Shown here: piece after piece, positions 6,097 to 7,249 of the stretch | Layout of the letters: every line of letters starts with the position of its first letter | Numbering within the stretch: the stretch's first letter is position 1 | From: an uncultured Clostridia bacterium | Lineage (GTDB): Bacteria > Bacillota > Clostridia > Christensenellales > Borkfalkiaceae | Length of the DNA: 7,249 nt | Direction: 5' to 3' | Assembly: GCA_944376035.1 (NCBI GenBank) | Contig: CALWBJ010000047.1 | Coordinates: 1 to 7,249, forward strand | The notes under the pieces: generated by a model | Told to the model about the DNA's origin: nothing | Databases searched by the model: none | The model's input: only the letters and a program-made list of their open reading frames with translations | Position numbers and translations under genes: made by a program

Positions 6097-7249
6097 ATGA
6101 GAAGAAAGACAGTAATTGACGAGTTTTTCGGTAAACAGCCGCCGCTGAGATTTATCGAAGAACTTAAAAAACCATATTTTCAGAATAAATATTCTAATTT
6201 TTGCAGAACTACTGCAAGGGTAGACGAAACGTGCGTAAAAGGTATATATCTGGTAAACGGATTTAACGACGACAAAGGACTTTTACGCACGGTAACGGAA
6301 GATTTTGAAAATTTCACGCGGTGTTTCGGGATAGGGGGCGACGCCTATCCCGTTTATATCGAATACGGGAAGACAGAGTGCTTTGAAGCGTATGAGATAA
6401 ACGTCGAGAAAGATAAGACGACTATAATTGCGGCTGACACCGAAGGAGTGCGCCGTGCGGTAATCTGTTTAGAAGACAGAATCATAGCAGCCGAGGGACC
6501 GTTTCTTGAAACAGGGAGGACAAAAAAGAAACCTTGGCTTAAAAGCCGTGTAACGCGCGGATTTTTCAGTCCTACGAACCGACCGCCCAAAAATATTGAC
6601 GAACTTGCGGACGACATAGACTACTATCCCGAAAACTATCTTTTAAGACTCATGCACGACGGCACTAACGGTCTTTGGATTTATACGAAGTTTTCGGAAC
6701 TTTTGCCGTCGCCCGTAATTACCGAATACGGCAAAGGTTCGGCAATGCGTATAGCGAAACTGAATAAAATAATAAATAAATGCGCGCTGTACGGCATAAA
6801 AGTATACGTTTTTTCAATTGAGCCCGCGGCAATAGATGAAAAAATGTACGAAAAGTATTCTTCTCTTGCGGGAATGAAGTTGGCGAACCAGTACTGTCTG
6901 TGTCCTTACGGGTCAGGCAGTGAAAGGTATCTTTACGAGAGCGGAAGAATCCTTGCGGAATCTTTGCCGGGGTTAGGCGGAGTGATTTGTATAACGACGG
7001 GAGAGCGTCTTACCGATTGCGCGTCGCTACCCGTAAACACTTGTCCCAACTGTAAAGATAAGCCGAGAGGACAGATACTTGCAAGATCCGTTGAACTTTT
7101 AAGAAGCGGAATAAGAGCGGTAAATCCCGAGATTGAGTTTGTCAGTTGGACGTACGGGCAGAGAGAGTGGAAGGAAAAGGATATTATAGACTATGTAAAA
7201 TACGCTCCTTCCGACTTATTTCTTATGCAGATTTTCGATGTTTTATGTT
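6097..7249 (+). CDS. Glycoside-hydrolase-like protein, GH20/DUF4838-related, no signal peptide (3' truncated by window)
   Basis: The frame is open from the ATG at 6097 to the window end, giving the first 384 residues of a longer protein. An in-frame TGA at 6082 means this is the first possible ATG, although no good Shine-Dalgarno precedes it. The N-terminus (MRRKTVIDEFFGKQ) has no signal peptide or membrane segment, so a cytoplasmic location is inferred. Residues about 40-135 resemble the N-terminal alpha/beta domain of GH20/GH67-like enzymes. ADTEGVRRAVICLEDRI (113-129) lines up with the GGIDRGTLYGVYDFAEKI segment of the preceding gene. A barrel-like region begins near 150 (SRVTRGFFSPTNRPP) and carries CLC (267-269), ITTGERLTDC (299-308) and CPNC (316-319). 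E303 followed by the cysteine pair is a candidate functional site. The 41-base gap to the upstream gene suggests the same operon. It is not a recognised named gene; a glycosidase role is an inference from fold-like motifs and context. Confidence 0.8.
   Translation, partial: MRRKTVIDEFFGKQPPLRFIEELKKPYFQNKYSNFCRTTARVDETCVKGIYLVNGFNDDKGLLRTVTEDFENFTRCFGIGGDAYPVYIEYGKTECFEAYEINVEKDKTTIIAADTEGVRRAVICLEDRIIAAEGPFLETGRTKKKPWLKSRVTRGFFSPTNRPPKNIDELADDIDYYPENYLLRLMHDGTNGLWIYTKFSELLPSPVITEYGKGSAMRIAKLNKIINKCALYGIKVYVFSIEPAAIDEKMYEKYSSLAGMKLANQYCLCPYGSGSERYLYESGRILAESLPGLGGVICITTGERLTDCASLPVNTCPNCKDKPRGQILARSVELLRSGIRAVNPEIEFVSWTYGQREWKEKDIIDYVKYAPSDLFLMQIFDVLC

Overview
The window reads as part of a carbohydrate-uptake and degradation locus from a low-to-moderate G+C Firmicute, most likely an uncultured gut Clostridia lineage. 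That placement is inferred from three things: gram-positive style Shine-Dalgarno sites, a secreted multi-Ig protein and a lipoprotein beside a sugar ABC permease, and AT-rich intergenic DNA around coding DNA of moderate G+C. No 16S or other taxonomic marker is present.

All recognisable genes lie on the + strand. Positions 1-221 hold the C-terminal end of a MalG/AraQ-type sugar ABC transporter inner-membrane permease. Positions 222-462 are a very AT-rich gap of about 240 bases. It carries a 13-bp direct repeat, a long-spaced inverted repeat and a short palindrome, and is probably where the next transcription unit is controlled. Positions 463-4026 encode a secreted protein of about 1187 residues built from Ig-like beta-sandwich domains around two larger regions that look like concanavalin/LamG-type folds. 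Positions 4052-6055 encode a lipoprotein of the DUF4838 (glycoside-hydrolase-like) type. From 6097 to the window end runs the first 384 residues of another glycoside-hydrolase-like protein without a signal peptide. It is open at the 3' edge.

The last three genes are separated by only 25 and 41 bases and probably form one operon. The working model is inference: the large secreted protein binds a glycan at or near the cell surface, the lipoprotein trims it outside the membrane, the ABC transporter imports the product, and the signal-less enzyme-like protein acts on it in the cytoplasm. The substrate cannot be read from the sequence. I see no tRNA, rRNA, CRISPR array, insertion sequence, phage gene or defence system.
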